Source: Bradysia coprophila
Lineage: Eukaryota; Arthropoda; Insecta; Diptera; Sciaridae
Direction: 5' to 3'
Assembly: GCF_014529535.1 (NCBI RefSeq)
Contig: NW_023503409.1
Location: forward strand, 5,208,390-5,272,389
DNA length: 64,000 nucleotides
Positions 32,401-44,114 of the stretch are shown here, piece by piece; positions within the stretch are counted from its first letter, which is position 1; each line of letters opens with the position of its first letter. The position numbers and the translations under genes are program-made. The notes beneath the pieces are model-generated. The model saw only the letters and a list, made by a program, of their open reading frames with translations. It was not told where the DNA came from and did not search any database.

Positions 32401-33707
32401 GTCTATGTTGTTGTCTCGTTTTCGCTTATGTGATAAAATAGAGTACACACTTGTCACTATCAGTCTCGGCAAGCCTCGACTTCTTCGTGACAAGTGTGTA
32501 ATATATATTACATGTCTAGGGATAAAAAGATGAAAAGTAGAGTTTTCGTGTAAATTTCACACGAAAACGATTTTACATGCTAACGGTGTCGAGTGCTTGA
32601 AACATGAAAAGTACGGTTTTCGATGCATGTAGCATGTAAAATACAATTTCTGTTTTCTATGTAAAATTACCAGCTGAAACTTAATAACAACTGAATGAAT
32701 AAAAGGAAAGAATATAGCTAGCAGACAAAAGTTTTACAGATGATTTGCAGCTCTTTTAAAGTCATTGAAAGTCAAAAAATTGAGTTAAAAATTTGAAAAC
32801 AAGACTTGATTACGTCTCTCATTAAAAAAAAAAGTTTTCAGATTTTCATCATTTAAAACTTTTCTGTAACAAGAGCTCCAGTTGATTGGATTTTTTGTTG
32901 AAGTCGCACTGTATTGTATGGTTCGAATTGTATGCATATAAAGGACAACAAATAATGCAGAGTAAATTATGTGCAGTAACTGAAAAATAATTTTGACCCT
33001 ACGACTCGTTGAACCTAACTTAATTTTTCTCCTGTAATACTTGAAGTGTTCCAGCATTATTAATGTAAAGACGACTAGAACATTTCTTGTTATCCTTGAC
33101 CTTTCACAGCAATCACCACCATTACTATTCAATCCTGTTACCAACTACTTATAAATGATAAAAAATCTATCTGAATGAGGATTTGGTTTTCCTCTATTTT
33201 CCGGTCGATCTATTAAAATCTATTACTTCAATTATTCTTATCTACGATAAGGTATGATTGTGATAACATCTGGTCACGAAGTATAATTCTGAATTCATAA
33301 TTTTATTTGGTCCACACGTCTGGTACCTTAATGTTATTCAAACTGTTAATGCGTTTCACTAATTTTTTTTATAGAAATAATGTCCACATTGTCTCATGAA
33401 TATTACGTAAACTCAAGTAAAACACCAACTAGTTCGCTTAATTTAATAAAATGACGTCATTTGCCAACTGAAACTTATTATATTTCTCCAATTATTTGTG
33501 TTTTACTGACCGTGTCGGGAGAATACTACAAGTTTTTGTTGCTTTTCAATGAAGAGGAAAGGGTTATGTTTGTTAGATATTATCGAGAGATTTTTTTTTA
33601 ATTGATCATTAATCCATCATTCGGCGGATAAAAAAAAAGTTTTTTTGTATTCAATATGATATTAATTACCTTTTGCTATCATCTTTCTCGTCGTTATCAT
33701 CATCCAT
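29436..33707 (-). CDS. Clk: Circadian transcription factor CLOCK (bHLH-PAS), 714 aa
   Basis: Nuclear activator that pairs with CYCLE/BMAL to bind E-boxes and drive period and timeless. Ten minus-strand exons: 33707-33670, 32029-31881, 31808-31627, 31571-31451, 31394-31299, 31232-30918, 30850-30553, 30493-30352, 30292-30068, 30014-29436. All phases agree, total 2145 nt. It begins [12 protein letters not shown]. The bHLH spans about 13-62 ([17 protein letters not shown] basic region; [19 protein letters not shown] helix 2). PAS-A starts near 75 ([20 protein letters not shown]). PAS-B lies at about 245-360 ([42 protein letters not shown]). At about 525-580 is the mammalian 'exon 19'-like helix ([20 protein letters not shown]). 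Only short Gln runs are present (QQQ); the long polyQ of Drosophila CLK is absent. The exon 6 donor is GT but weak (gttcgt). The stop codon lies inside an AATAAA at 29440-29435. Confidence 0.96.
32190..32322. mobile_element. Long perfect hairpin in Clock intron 1
   Basis: From gtgaagtaatttgatatctc (32201) to gagatatcaaattacttcac (to 32310) the two arms are exact reverse complements for about 49 bp. A looser extension (tactttac/gtaaagta) reaches 32190 and 32322. The loop (ggcttcagctgaagcc) is itself palindromic. A related single arm is seen at about 18085-18160. It lies between the first and second coding exons of Clock. Confidence 0.8.
32508..32641. mobile_element. MITE with TTTACATG ends, copy in Clock intron 1
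   Basis: Starts ttacatgtctagggataaaa and ends gcatgtagcatgtaaa, matching the family members at 41626-41833 (same orientation) and 56343-56548 (opposite), but with an internal deletion of about 70 bp. Confidence 0.7.
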
Positions 33708-34754
33708 TCTGCGAAAAATTGTTGATGCAATGCTCATCGAAATGTAATATTTTCGTTGCAAAAAAAAACTTTGAAACGAGTCGATAATTAAGTTTTTAAT
33801 GAATCAAAGCAAAGCTCTGTGTACATTTTTATTATGATTTTTTTTTGTTAAACTGCACTGTTGAGTTTATGTCGACGATTGTTAATTAGTTTCAATTAGT
33901 AGTTTTCACGAATAGCGTCTATTACTGTTAATTAGATTGTTTTTCTTCCACTATGATCCTAATTTTCAAAATAATTCACATTGTGATATAGGGTCTCTAT
34001 ATCGAACACTTTAGTTGTTGAACACTTTTTATGAACGACGAACTTCAGTCATTTTTTTCCTCCACATTTTTTTCAAATTTCGCTTTGTTAGTTACAATGC
34101 TTCACTCAATTTATGGAATTAAACTGAACGTAATAGAACCTTTACATAGGAGAAGAATTATATAATTCAAAGTTTTAACGCAGCCGTAGTATCGATATGG
34201 TTACCTTTGTGTATGCCAAAGAGTATATATTTGAAATTGATATAATAAACAACATTTTATTATGAATTACCATTTTACCATTTCTGTCTATGAAAAATAC
34301 CCTTGCTTCAATTTCTATGTATTGCAAGCGACATGATAATAGCATTGCTAGGACTTAATTAAACAATTGTATCGATGCGGTTTCGTTACGTTTCAAAATA
34401 AATATACAATTTCGTTTGTGGGTTTCTCAGAATGGGAAGACTTTAATAAGGGTAAAACTAAGTGAAATAATAATACGAGCAATTGCATGTATATCCGATC
34501 AAAAACACTACAGCTCGTCAGATGCAACCTGAGGATTTGTTTTCATTTTCTAAAAAAAAAAATCTTGAAATAAAACTCTTAAAAATTGTTAATTTCACGT
34601 TGCTATCAAATAATACTTTACGGACGGCTATATCATCTGTTATCGACAATGACGATAAATAGAAATATTAGCTAACGTCTTCCACATACATGTCTAAATA
34701 CATGTTGAAACAAATGAAGTGAAAGATTTAAATTAATTCTGCTGATCGAATTAA
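33708..34754. other. 5' flank of Clock
   Basis: AT-rich, no exon of another gene. It should contain the Clock 5' UTR and proximal promoter, but no CACGTG E-box and no convincing TATA/initiator pair was found by eye. Confidence 0.35.
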
Positions 34755-35159
34755 CCCCAGTGAAAATGTCGGTCTCACGAGACCATGAAATACGTATTCT
34801 CAACGGTCTAATTCCAGTCTCAAAATTGCTGGAATTCTCAATTAGGTCTCAAAATATTTTTGTTTTTGCTAAAATCATTTCGGATGAACAAATGAGAATA
34901 CCGTAGACCAAACGAGTAGTCTCTTTTCGAATATTATTTCGCCAGACTGTGCGAGACTGGATGAGTCGTCTCGTTGCAGTAATATACTCAGATCGCTTGA
35001 GACGAAACAAGTAGTCTCTTTGCTAACATTTATTGGTGAACTGTGCGAGACTGGATGAGTGGTCTCGTTGCAGTTATATGTCCAGATCGCTTGAGACGGA
35101 ACAAGTAGTCTCTTTGCTAACATTTATTGGTGAACTGTGCGAAACTGGATGAGTGGTCT

Positions 35160-35910
35160 CGTTTGAAGAAAATATTTTCTTCGATATCTGAGACCGGTTG
35201 AATGGTCTTGTTTGAAGAAAATATTTTCTTTGATATCTGAGACCGAGTGAGTGGTCTTTTTGGAAGAAAATATTTTCTTCAATTACTGAGACCGGTTGAG
35301 TGGTCTCATTTGAAGAAAATATTTTCTTTGATATCTGAGACCGGTTGAGTGGTCTCATTTGAAGAAAATATTTTCTTTGATATCTGAGACCGGTTGAGTG
35401 GTCTCATTTGAAGAAAATATTTTCTTTGATATCTGAGACCGGTTGAGTGGTCTCATTTGAAGAAAATATTTTCTTTGATATCTGAGACCGGTTGAGTGGT
35501 CTCATTTGAAGAAATAATTTTTCCGATTTCTGAGACCGGTTGAGTGTTCTCATTTGAAGAAAATATTTTTTCAATTCTTTGAGACCGGTCGAGTGGTCTC
35601 TTTTGAAGAAAATATTTTTTCAATGCTTTGAGACCGGTCGAGTGGTCTCTGTTGAAGAAAATATTTTTGGCAATTCTTTGAGACCGGTCGAGTGGTCTCT
35701 TTTGAAGAAAATATTTTTGGCAATTCTTTGAGACCGGTCGAGTGGTCTCTTTTGAAGAAAATATTTTTTCAATTCTTTGAGACCGGTCGAGTGGTCTCTT
35801 TTGAAGAAAATATTTTTTCAATTCTTTGAGACCGGTCGAGTGGTCTCTTTCGAAGAAAATATTTTTTCAATTCTTTGAGACCGGTCGAGTGGTCTCTTTC
35901 GAAGAAAATG
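35160..35910. repeat. 49-bp tandem repeat array, left arm
   Basis: Consensus built on GAGACCGGTYGAGTGGTCTC followed by a GAAGAAAATATTTTYTTC block; about 15 units. Units to the right (from 35580) share GGTCGAG and TTCTTTGA variants, so the array has sub-families and probably grew by local duplication. Confidence 0.9.
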
Positions 35911-36769
35911 CTAATTTTAAAAATAAATGCAACCGAATAGTTGAGGTTTTGCGTTCTTTTGGTTCGTTCTGCAGATCCAGTGAGACAACTGTTTTAAATT
36001 AAATCAAACGTTTTATTAACAAAGGAAATTGAATTGGTCATGTATAGCATTTTGTATATTTTATCGCAAAATTGCATCACAAGCAAATATTGATAATAGC
36101 AAACGTTTAGGATGTATATATAGTATACATTGTATACGCATGATAAGTATACTGCCTTCTAGCATGAACATATGAAATATTCGGAAGCTTATGCAATCAA
36201 AATAGGTCTTGCATTTTCTCGTAAAGGAAGGACTCATGTATTCGTGCTAGAAGCAGTGCTACGGTATCACCTAAAGTGAGAATATTTTTTCTCAAATTTT
36301 CTCAAAATTTCTCAAAAATTCTTGAAAATTTGAAAAAATATTTGCGTTTGGGTTTACACAATAAAAGATTGAAGGAGCGGTATTAGCTCGGAAACAAATG
36401 ACAAAACGCAACCGTTTCTCAAATCGGAGTTTGACGGGAAATTTCAATTGACGAAATAAATGTGTTTGTGTCTCAGCTCTCTCCTTATATAGCGAAGCGA
36501 AACATAAATGACGAAAATATTCAAGTGATAGATTTTGGATTTTGAAAAAAGTATGTACCAGATTTAATGATTGTGTTGGGATGGTTTAGAGATTTAAAAC
36601 ATAAAGGCTCTGGCAACCGAGCGGTGTTACATTTTCCATCGAAAATTCAATTTCAGCTGTTTTAGTTTTTCATATCACACTGTTCATTATAATGAGTTTC
36701 ATTTCTTTTTGGTGTTGTTGATCTTGAGGGTGTAGACAGTATCCATAATGCAAGAAAATATTTTCTGCA

Positions 36770-37920
36770 AAAGAGACGTTTCAACCGGTCTCAGATATCG
36801 AAGAAAATATTTTCTTCAAATGAGACCACTGAACCGGTCTCAGTAATCGAAGATAATATTTTCTTCAAATGAGACCACTGAACCGGTCTCAGAAATCGAA
36901 AAAATTATTTCTTCAAATGAGACCACTAAACCGGTCTCAGAAATCGAAAAAATATTTTCTTCAAATGAGACCACTCAACCGGTCTCAGATATCAAAGAAA
37001 ATATTTTCTTCAAATGAGACCACTCAACCGGTCTCAGATATCAAAGAAAATATTTTCTTCAAATGAGACCACTGAACCGGTCTCAGTAATCGAAGATAAT
37101 ATTTTCTTCAAATGAGACCACTGAACCGGTCTCAGTAATCGAAGATAATATTTTCTTCAAATGAGACCACTAAACCGGTCTCAGAAATCGAAAAAATGAT
37201 TTCTTCAAATGAGACCACTCTACCGGTCTCAGAAATCGAAAAAATGATTTCTTCAAATGAGACCACTCTACCGGTCTCAGATATCAAAGAAAATATTTTC
37301 TTCAAATGAGACCACTGAACCGGTCTCAGTAATCGAAGATAATATTTTCTTCAAATGAGACCACTGAACCGGTCTCAGAAATCGAAAAAATTATTTCTTC
37401 AAATGAGACCACTAAACCGGTCTCAGAAATCGAAAAAATATTTTCTTCAAATGAGACCACTCAACCGGTCTCAGATATCAAAGAAAATATTTTCTTCAAA
37501 TGAGACCACTCAACCGATCTCAGATATCAAAGAAAATATTTTCTTCAAATGAGACCACTGAACCGGTCTCAGTAATCGAAGATAATATTTTCTTCAAATG
37601 AGACCACTAAACCGGTCTCAGAAATCGAAAAAATGATTTCTTCAAATGAGACCACTCTACCGGTCTCAGAAATCGAAAAAATGATTTCTTCAAATGAGAC
37701 CACTCTACCGGTCTCAGAAATCGAAAAAATGATTTCTTCAAATGAGACCACTCTACCGGTCTCAGATATCAAAGAAAATATTTTCTTCAAATGAGACCAC
37801 TCAACCGGTCTCAGATATCAAAGAAAATATTTTCTTCAAATGAGACCACTGAACCGGTCTCAGTAATTGAAGAAATTATTTTCTTCAAAAAAGACCACTC
37901 ACTCGGTCTCAAGCCGCCTG
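36770..37920. repeat. 49-bp tandem repeat array, right arm (inverted)
   Basis: The reverse complement of the left-arm unit, about 23 copies, with higher-order repetition: the 'cagtaatcgaagataatatt' and 'cagaaatcgaaaaaat' variants recur in blocks (for example 36830-37060 and 37320-37550 are nearly the same). Confidence 0.9.
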
Positions 37921-38021
37921 CCAATGAGACTGCTCATCCGACCTCGGAAATTGTAGCAACGGTTCAAAATTAGAACTCCAAATAGATATATCTGATTTAG
38001 CAGCACGTGAACGTCGACGGC

Positions 38022-38078
38022 GGTCCAAATTGAAAGTTAAGCATCATTCGTCGCGGTTAGTACTTGGATGGGTGACCG
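38022..38078 (+). pseudogene. 5S rRNA-derived fragment
   Basis: The stretch from ggtccaaattgaaagttaag to cggttagtacttggatgggt and gacc corresponds to about the middle half of eukaryotic 5S rRNA (the GTTAAGC...GCGGTTAGTACTTGGATGGGTGACC region), including most of the internal TFIIIA/Pol III control region. The 5' and 3' ends of 5S are missing and an A-rich stretch follows. It sits inside the foldback element, so it is a retroposed or captured fragment (5S-type SINE or pseudogene), not a functional 5S gene. Confidence 0.8.
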
Positions 38079-38394
38079 GAAAAAACATTACAAATAAAAA
38101 AAGGTAAAATAAAAAAATTCAAATATTACTAACGATTCTACAATTTCAGTCAGTTTGGTCTAGCGAATTATAAAAAAAGTAAAGGGTAGTGGCCATCTGT
38201 GAACTCAACATAGAAGTACAAAAAAATCTTCCGATAAATAACGAACGAAGAAAAAAGTTCTAAAAAGAAATCAAATATGAAAAGTCTCAAACGGTCTAGA
38301 AAAAACTGAAAAAAGAGAAGTCTCAAACGGTCTAGAAAAAACTCAAAAATTAGAAGTCTGAAAAAGTTTTTTTTTTATGACACTCATTTATCCT

Positions 38395-39005
38395 CATCCA
38401 GTCTCACAAGGTCTAACAAATCCAAAATGAGACCACTCATCCATTCTCACAACGTCTAACAAACCCAAAAGGAGACCACTTATCCAGTCTCACAAGGTCT
38501 AACAAATCCAAAATGAGACCACTCATCCAGTCTCACAAGGTCTAACAAATCCAAAATGAGACCACTCAGTCAGTCTCACTACGTCTAGCAAATCCGAAAC
38601 CAGACCACTCATCCAGTCTCACTACGTCTAGCATATCCGAAACCAGACCACTCATCCAGTCTCACTACGTCTAGCAAATCCGAAACCAGACCACTCATCC
38701 AGTCTCACTACGTCTAGCAAATCCGAAACCAGACCACTCATCCAGTCTCACTACGTCTAGCAAATCCGAGACCAGACCACTCATCCAGTCTCACTACGTC
38801 TAGCAAATCCGAAAGCAGACCACTCATCCAGTCTCACTACGTCTAGCAAATCCGAAAGCAGACCACTCAGTCAGTCTCACTACGTCTAGCAAATCCGAAA
38901 GCAGACCACTCAGTCAGTCTCACTACGTCTAGCAAATCCGAAATCAGACCACTCAGTCAGTCTCACTACGTCTAGGAAATCCGAAACCAGACCACTCAGT
39001 CAGAC
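38395..39005. repeat. 43-bp tandem repeat array
   Basis: About 14 copies of a unit starting tccagtctcactacgtctag and ending cagaccactca. Early units carry 'acaaggtctaacaaatccaaaatg', later ones 'actacgtctagcaaatccgaaa'. It shares AGACCACTCA with the 49-bp unit, so both may descend from one GAGACC-type seed. Confidence 0.9.
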
Positions 39006-39187
39006 TAGAACATCCTCAAATGAGTCTAAAGAGAGACGTCTCATGAATTTTGGATGAACTCCGATGAACTATTTCGATAAATTCTCGGTCTCAAATATTC
39101 TCAAAGGCTCGAAATACGTAGTCTCACGGCCATACAAAAGTTTCGGTCTCAAAAAGGGTCTCAAATACGTTTTTTTTTTCACCGGGG

Positions 39188-41557
39188 AAGTATTAGATTC
39201 GATATATATTCGAACAACCCACATGATATACTTGTCGTATGTGAAGTGTTAATAGGCTTGAAAACGTTAAAAAGTCGACGAACAGGTGATTGGAAATGTA
39301 CTGACTCTAATAGCCTCACAATAAAAAAAAAATAAAGGAAAATTGAATGAAGAAGAAAATAACGTTCAGCGTTTAAAGATGTGGAAATATGTCTGGGAAA
39401 ATAAAATTCGATGATATACATTAGGTTCGCTAAACCGAAAATCTTCAATAAATCAATACAGTCAATTATTTCGCAAAACCATTTCATAGTCTCCCCATTC
39501 TATCCTGCATTTTATTTATGTCAAGTTTTACTTCTTTTCAGTTCATCGATTCGCCTTACTCTCCACACATGAATGGAGTGTATAATCAAATTTATGTTTG
39601 AATGTGATATTTCTCCCTCGCTAGAAGAACAGATGATGTATATGTGACGACCTACAACGAGTGGTAGCTCTGGAAATAAATGATATGGGAAATATGTTTT
39701 TTTTTTATTGAATGGGTATGTTCTGTTCTTTATTTTATGCTATAACATTCAAGAGCGGTGTACCGTAAAACATATTTTTTTGTAGTTCAACATACATATT
39801 GACCCCAAGAGATTTTGAATTTAGATTTGGTTATGCAAAATGTGTGTGATATCTAATATTCGAAAATGTTGTTAAAGGACGTAACATAAATGTAGTACAC
39901 TCAGCCCACCAAGTAATTAACAAGTGAAAGATTTTCGAATGAAACAATACACAAAGAAATATCGCATTCCAAGAAAGCTTCACCCACACATCAACCCACT
40001 TCCACTTTTCGAAAACACTGGAAGAGAATCAACGCCAACAACTTGTTGATAACTGTTATCGATGGAAAAAAACCGCACGAGATATACACGCGACAATATA
40101 ACAACTGATGTCTGAACTGAATTCGGTTGTAGTGTTGTAATTCACAAAACTTATTTTTTTCATTTGACATTGAATTAGAAATTGTGGGAGCTTTTGGACG
40201 CAACATAAATGGTAACATAGATATATGGAAAATGGAGGAAATGACTGTGGATATTAAGCTTTTGTTATACCACATTTGAACTGCAACCGAGACTGGCTGG
40301 CAACATTAAAAATGATTTAAATCTATTAAATTTTGACTAGACGTTCTGTGAATAATTTGTGTAGTGGGCGTAAAAATTAACAGAATTTTCTATTCTTTTG
40401 GGTGGTTAATTTTATCAAACAACACCTTACGTTAACCCTTTAAATTCACATAATTTGAATATTGTACAATTAATGATAGCAAGTCAAAATGGCTTTCAAA
40501 TCATTCACTGCTCACATCAATTCATTTCACAAAATTCTATTGATTTTCCACATTAAGTTTTCCGATGACAGCATGCATATTGCATGCCATATAGCGAAAA
40601 TTGTAACTTATTAAATAAACGAATTATTGACTACATGTTGCTCATAAATTCGATTGAATAGATCCACTTTCACAAAATGTAATTTTTTAGATTTTTAAGA
40701 TTAAAATCAGAATATCCAAATTTTCATTGATGTCGACGTTGCTATAAAGTATTAACGGTTCGAACGGCAATGTGTATACTTCGAAACTAATTTCTTGTGA
40801 CAATTGAATATAGATGTGAAGCTGGAACGATAAAGAAACAGCAAAATAACACGATTATCAACGAGTTTGATTGACTAAACGATTTTCGTTTTATTTGGTT
40901 GTTAATGCACATATTGCATGGGATTTGCATAAAATGCATTTTATGGTAATGTATGTTGAAATTGTGATAACTCTTTTACAGACAAATTTGCCATTTTTAT
41001 TGAATTTATTGTAAAGTCGTCGTTTATTTATAACATGCAAGGGACTGTTCATTGGTTACATTTGACTAGGCTATATAATGTTGAACACAAGGTTGAAGGA
41101 CAAAACTTAGTAACTGACGTAGCAAGTAGATGGAATACGAGTAAAATATGTCGTATTTCATAGAGGCGCAGACAGTTGTGTTTAAGAAATGTGTAGTCGT
41201 CTCTCATGAATAGCACCTTAAGAAAATTGTCATTCCACACAGTGAATTTATATTTGTTTTCGAATGGTTTCTTGTATTATTTTCATTCACATGGTAGATG
41301 TAGTGACTGTAATTTTGAGTGGATCAAATCACTGTGAATAGGTAATCGACTTAATTATTCGTTTTTAACACTATGCACCGCATACTATGCAATCATAGGT
41401 CGGTTACTCCTAACTCCTATGAGACACGCTGGCTCTGAAATATTCTGAAGTCTTTAAATTTTTGGTCTAACATATCTATTCTATGAATTCGTGCTTGTAA
41501 AACTTACCAAACGAATTGAATTTAATTTCCTGCTTTCTTGTCCAAAAGCAAAAGCAT
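39188..41557. other. Intergenic stretch, nothing recognised
   Basis: AT-rich DNA between the foldback element and the next MITE cluster. The open frames on either strand are short and lack splice or domain support. Confidence 0.4.
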
Positions 41558-41890
41558 GAGCGTTACTCTAGGGTACAGAAACTTGACAGTGTGTCAAATA
41601 ACTGTAAAACACTGCAAAAATAGTATTTTACATGACTAGGGATAAAAAGATGAAAAGTAGAGTTTTCGTGTGAATTTTGTTGATCCGAGGCGAAGCCGAG
41701 GTCAATAAACACACGAAAACGAGACTTTTGATTTTTATCCAGAGTTATGTAATGGATTTTACATGCTGAGGGCGTCGAAAGAAGTGCTTTAAACATGAAA
41801 AGAACGGTTTTCGACGCATGTAGCATGTAAAAAACAATTTCATCAAGGCAGCTGCCTTGATTTCATACAAAAAAGCAGCTGCCAAAAGCC
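41558..41890. mobile_element. Nested MITEs: TTTACATG element (41626-41833) inside an AAGCAAAAGTGATC-type MITE
   Basis: The host part has 'ttactctagggtacagaaac', 'ttgacagtgtgtcaaataac' and 'caaaaatagta' on the left and 'ggcagctgcc' on the right, as in the MITE at 24373-24652. It is interrupted by the element running from ttttacatgactagggataa to gcatgtagcatgtaaaa. The inserted copy is the near-exact reverse complement of 56343-56548 and has an internal hairpin ('gttttcgtgtg' and 'cacacgaaaac'). Confidence 0.75.
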
Positions 41891-42209
41891 AAAAGAATGA
41901 TTAGAATGATTACTCAAATGATTAAATTTAAAAGTGTCGGTATTTTTCACGTGACAATCAAAGCACGATGGAAGCGATGATTTTAACTTACATTAGCATC
42001 CATATCATTCTTGAAGAACAGTCCTTGCTCTTCTACATCAAATTCCCTTCGTTCTGGTACGTCAGAAACACATTGCTAGAGCTCGCTGCACGAAAATGGT
42101 AATCCACCTCCATACGCCTTCACTTCTATTATAAACAAAATTTACTTCGATTGATGGTGTTCTATTGATTTAGCTATCAGTACCGTTTTAGATTTTTTTA
42201 AAGTGTTAA

Positions 42210-42570
42210 CTGGTAATGGGCTGAGTCCTGACGTTTTCCCAAACCCCAAACGTCAGCCCTTCCAAGGGAATGCGGTAATGCATTCATTAGGAAGCCGTCG
42301 GTCAAGGTATGACACCTTTCATGGAATAAGTGTAGTAATCCTCATGCTTGGAATACAATTCTGAATTAGAACAACCAACATAACCGAAAAATATATTCGA
42401 ATGTCGGGTCGGACCTCGTTTTGATGTAGATATATAGCAGACCAACCTGATGTGATACAATAGTTTTATTGCATCAGGTGTGCCTTCTATCCACGAGAAC
42501 ATTTATGGATAATGTATGGATCCCTTTGGGGTCTTAGCGGTCATGATCATAGTGAGATTAGTAGATTAGT
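42210..42570. repeat. Possible retroelement 3' fragment
   Basis: A more GC-rich island (aaacgtcagcccttccaagg to ggggtcttagcggtcatgat) ending in a short tandem 'attagtagattagtag' tail, reminiscent of the 3' end of some non-LTR elements. No coding domain is visible, so the identity is a guess. Confidence 0.25.
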
Positions 42571-44112
42571 AGTATCAATAGCAGATTATGGAAAAACGAA
42601 TTCATTTTCTCTTTTCGTTGTAGTTCTATTCACTTTATTCATTATAGCCGGCGTTAAAGTAGTAGGTGAATAAAGTTCAATCTGTTTCTCAGGCGCTTAT
42701 GTGTGAACTGCACAATAATTATTTTTTAAAGAAACATTTTTGAGGACATATGCAATAAATAGTTCGATAACCTTATTGACATCGTTGTTTTATTTTCAAC
42801 AGTAAAGTATAACATGACAGGGTACCACAGCTTGTCACACTAGACTTTTGAGTCGATGACTTATAGTGGGAAATAGTAGGAACGTTATATCATATAAAAT
42901 TGTTTGTAAAATGCATTCGCTTGCCATTTGTGAGTATCAAGAATTACAGTCTGAGGTTTGTCTACCTTGTAGGTGAACTTTTTTGCAAACAAAAAATAAC
43001 ATTCAAAGAACAACAAACACGAAATTCCGAACCTTAGACAGTAGACAGTGATTGTGATACATTTTATGCAACTTTGTCTGCTATAGTGTTCCTGCATGTA
43101 AGAAATTGTGGTGCATGTACGTACAGACATTTATTGTAGAAAATTTATGGAAAAATAGCTACCAATCTAGTCTCAAATATAAAACATTGATAGGAAAGTG
43201 TAAGTTATTAGTTTTTGTTGAATGAAACCAAACCAGTTAAGCTATAATCATGTTCGTTAACCGAATCATTAGCAGCTCCTTAAAATTACTTGTTAAGGTT
43301 TTTGAAATCTACAAATTGCATAAAAAAGTAACCGGAAAGGTTATCAACGAGACTGGATGAGTCTGCAAAAGTTTGCGTAAACATTTTTTTTTTAAGTTAG
43401 ACCAAGAAGAACATTAATTAAAATGAAACGAGTAATTATTGAAGATAATTACCAGTGCAAATGAAATGACAAATTTGAAGATAATTATTACTTTCTGCAT
43501 TTTGATTTTCTTTGGGATACTTCCAATGATACCATACACATCGCGTGATAATTGGAGTGTTAATATTGCATAGGCTTTGCTTAGCCAATACGAATCGACA
43601 CGCCGTACCGTTTCAAAGGCAGACAATAATGATGAAGAGTTCAAGCTAAATAAAGCACACATTCAAAGAGTTCGACCCACACCTCACCTGTAAAATTAGT
43701 TCCATTTTTGTTTACTTTTAAAAATGTTTTCTCACTCATAAAATTATACATTTACTGGTCTAAAATTTTTCGAACTAATCTTGGTTCTTTTAAACGATTT
43801 TCGCTTCTAAATTTGTTTACATTTAAAACCTTTTTGGGGGTATGTCGTTATCTTTATTTTGTTTGTATTATAGAGCTAATAAAATTGACCTAAAAACACA
43901 CTTTGGAATATTCCAAGCCGCGCGATTAATTAGTTCTTTACGCAAAACGAAAATTTATTCCCTTTTCATTATCCTACACTTCGGATAGTTTCTCATAAAT
44001 CAGTAATTACCTTGGATCAACAACCGGCAGTTAATTATAACGCCGGATTGTCTTTGTTAACTTGATCGACATTTACTTTTTTTTTGACTTTCAAACACAA
44101 TGATTAAATGAG
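42571..44112. other. Intergenic stretch, one weak exon candidate
   Basis: At 43662-43435 on the minus strand there is an acceptor-like ttttacag, an open frame (…DSYWLSKAYAILTLQLSR…) and a donor-like gtaata. The frame has a stop immediately before its ATG and no recognisable product, so it is not called a gene. Otherwise nothing. Confidence 0.3.
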
Positions 44113-44114
44113 TA

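Larger units (their letters stand above)
34755..39187. mobile_element. Foldback-like element (4.4 kb) built of tandem palindromic repeats
   Basis: Short terminal inverted repeat CCCCAGTGAAAA (34755) and TTTTCACCGGGG (to 39187). Inside: duplicated roughly 120-bp units (about 34930-35150); about 15 copies of a 49-bp unit (35160-35910); an 850-bp core without repeats; about 23 copies of the same 49-bp unit in inverted orientation (36770-37920); a spacer with a 5S rRNA fragment; then about 14 copies of a 43-bp unit (38395-39005). Each 49-bp unit contains two palindromes, GAGACCGGTTGAGTGGTCTC (imperfect centre) and GAAGAAAATATTTTCTTC. The plan, large inverted arms of short tandem repeats, is that of Drosophila FB elements. 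Open frames across the arms are repeat artefacts. No transposase is seen, so it would be non-autonomous. Confidence 0.75.

Noticed and set aside
35160..37920. CRISPR-like array
   Set aside because: Direct units are contiguous without unique spacers, the organism is a eukaryote, and the two arrays are inverted relative to each other: foldback element, not CRISPR.
34875..37973. Several ORFs of 60-122 codons with repeating peptides such as ETTQPVS and RPLNRSQ on both strands
   Set aside because: They are translations of the 49-bp tandem repeats (49 is not a multiple of 3, so each frame cycles). No start, splice or composition support for a protein.
43414..43662. Exon-like minus-strand ORF with acceptor and donor look-alikes
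   Set aside because: Stop codon directly before the ATG in the same frame, weak donor, no recognisable family and no neighbouring exons.
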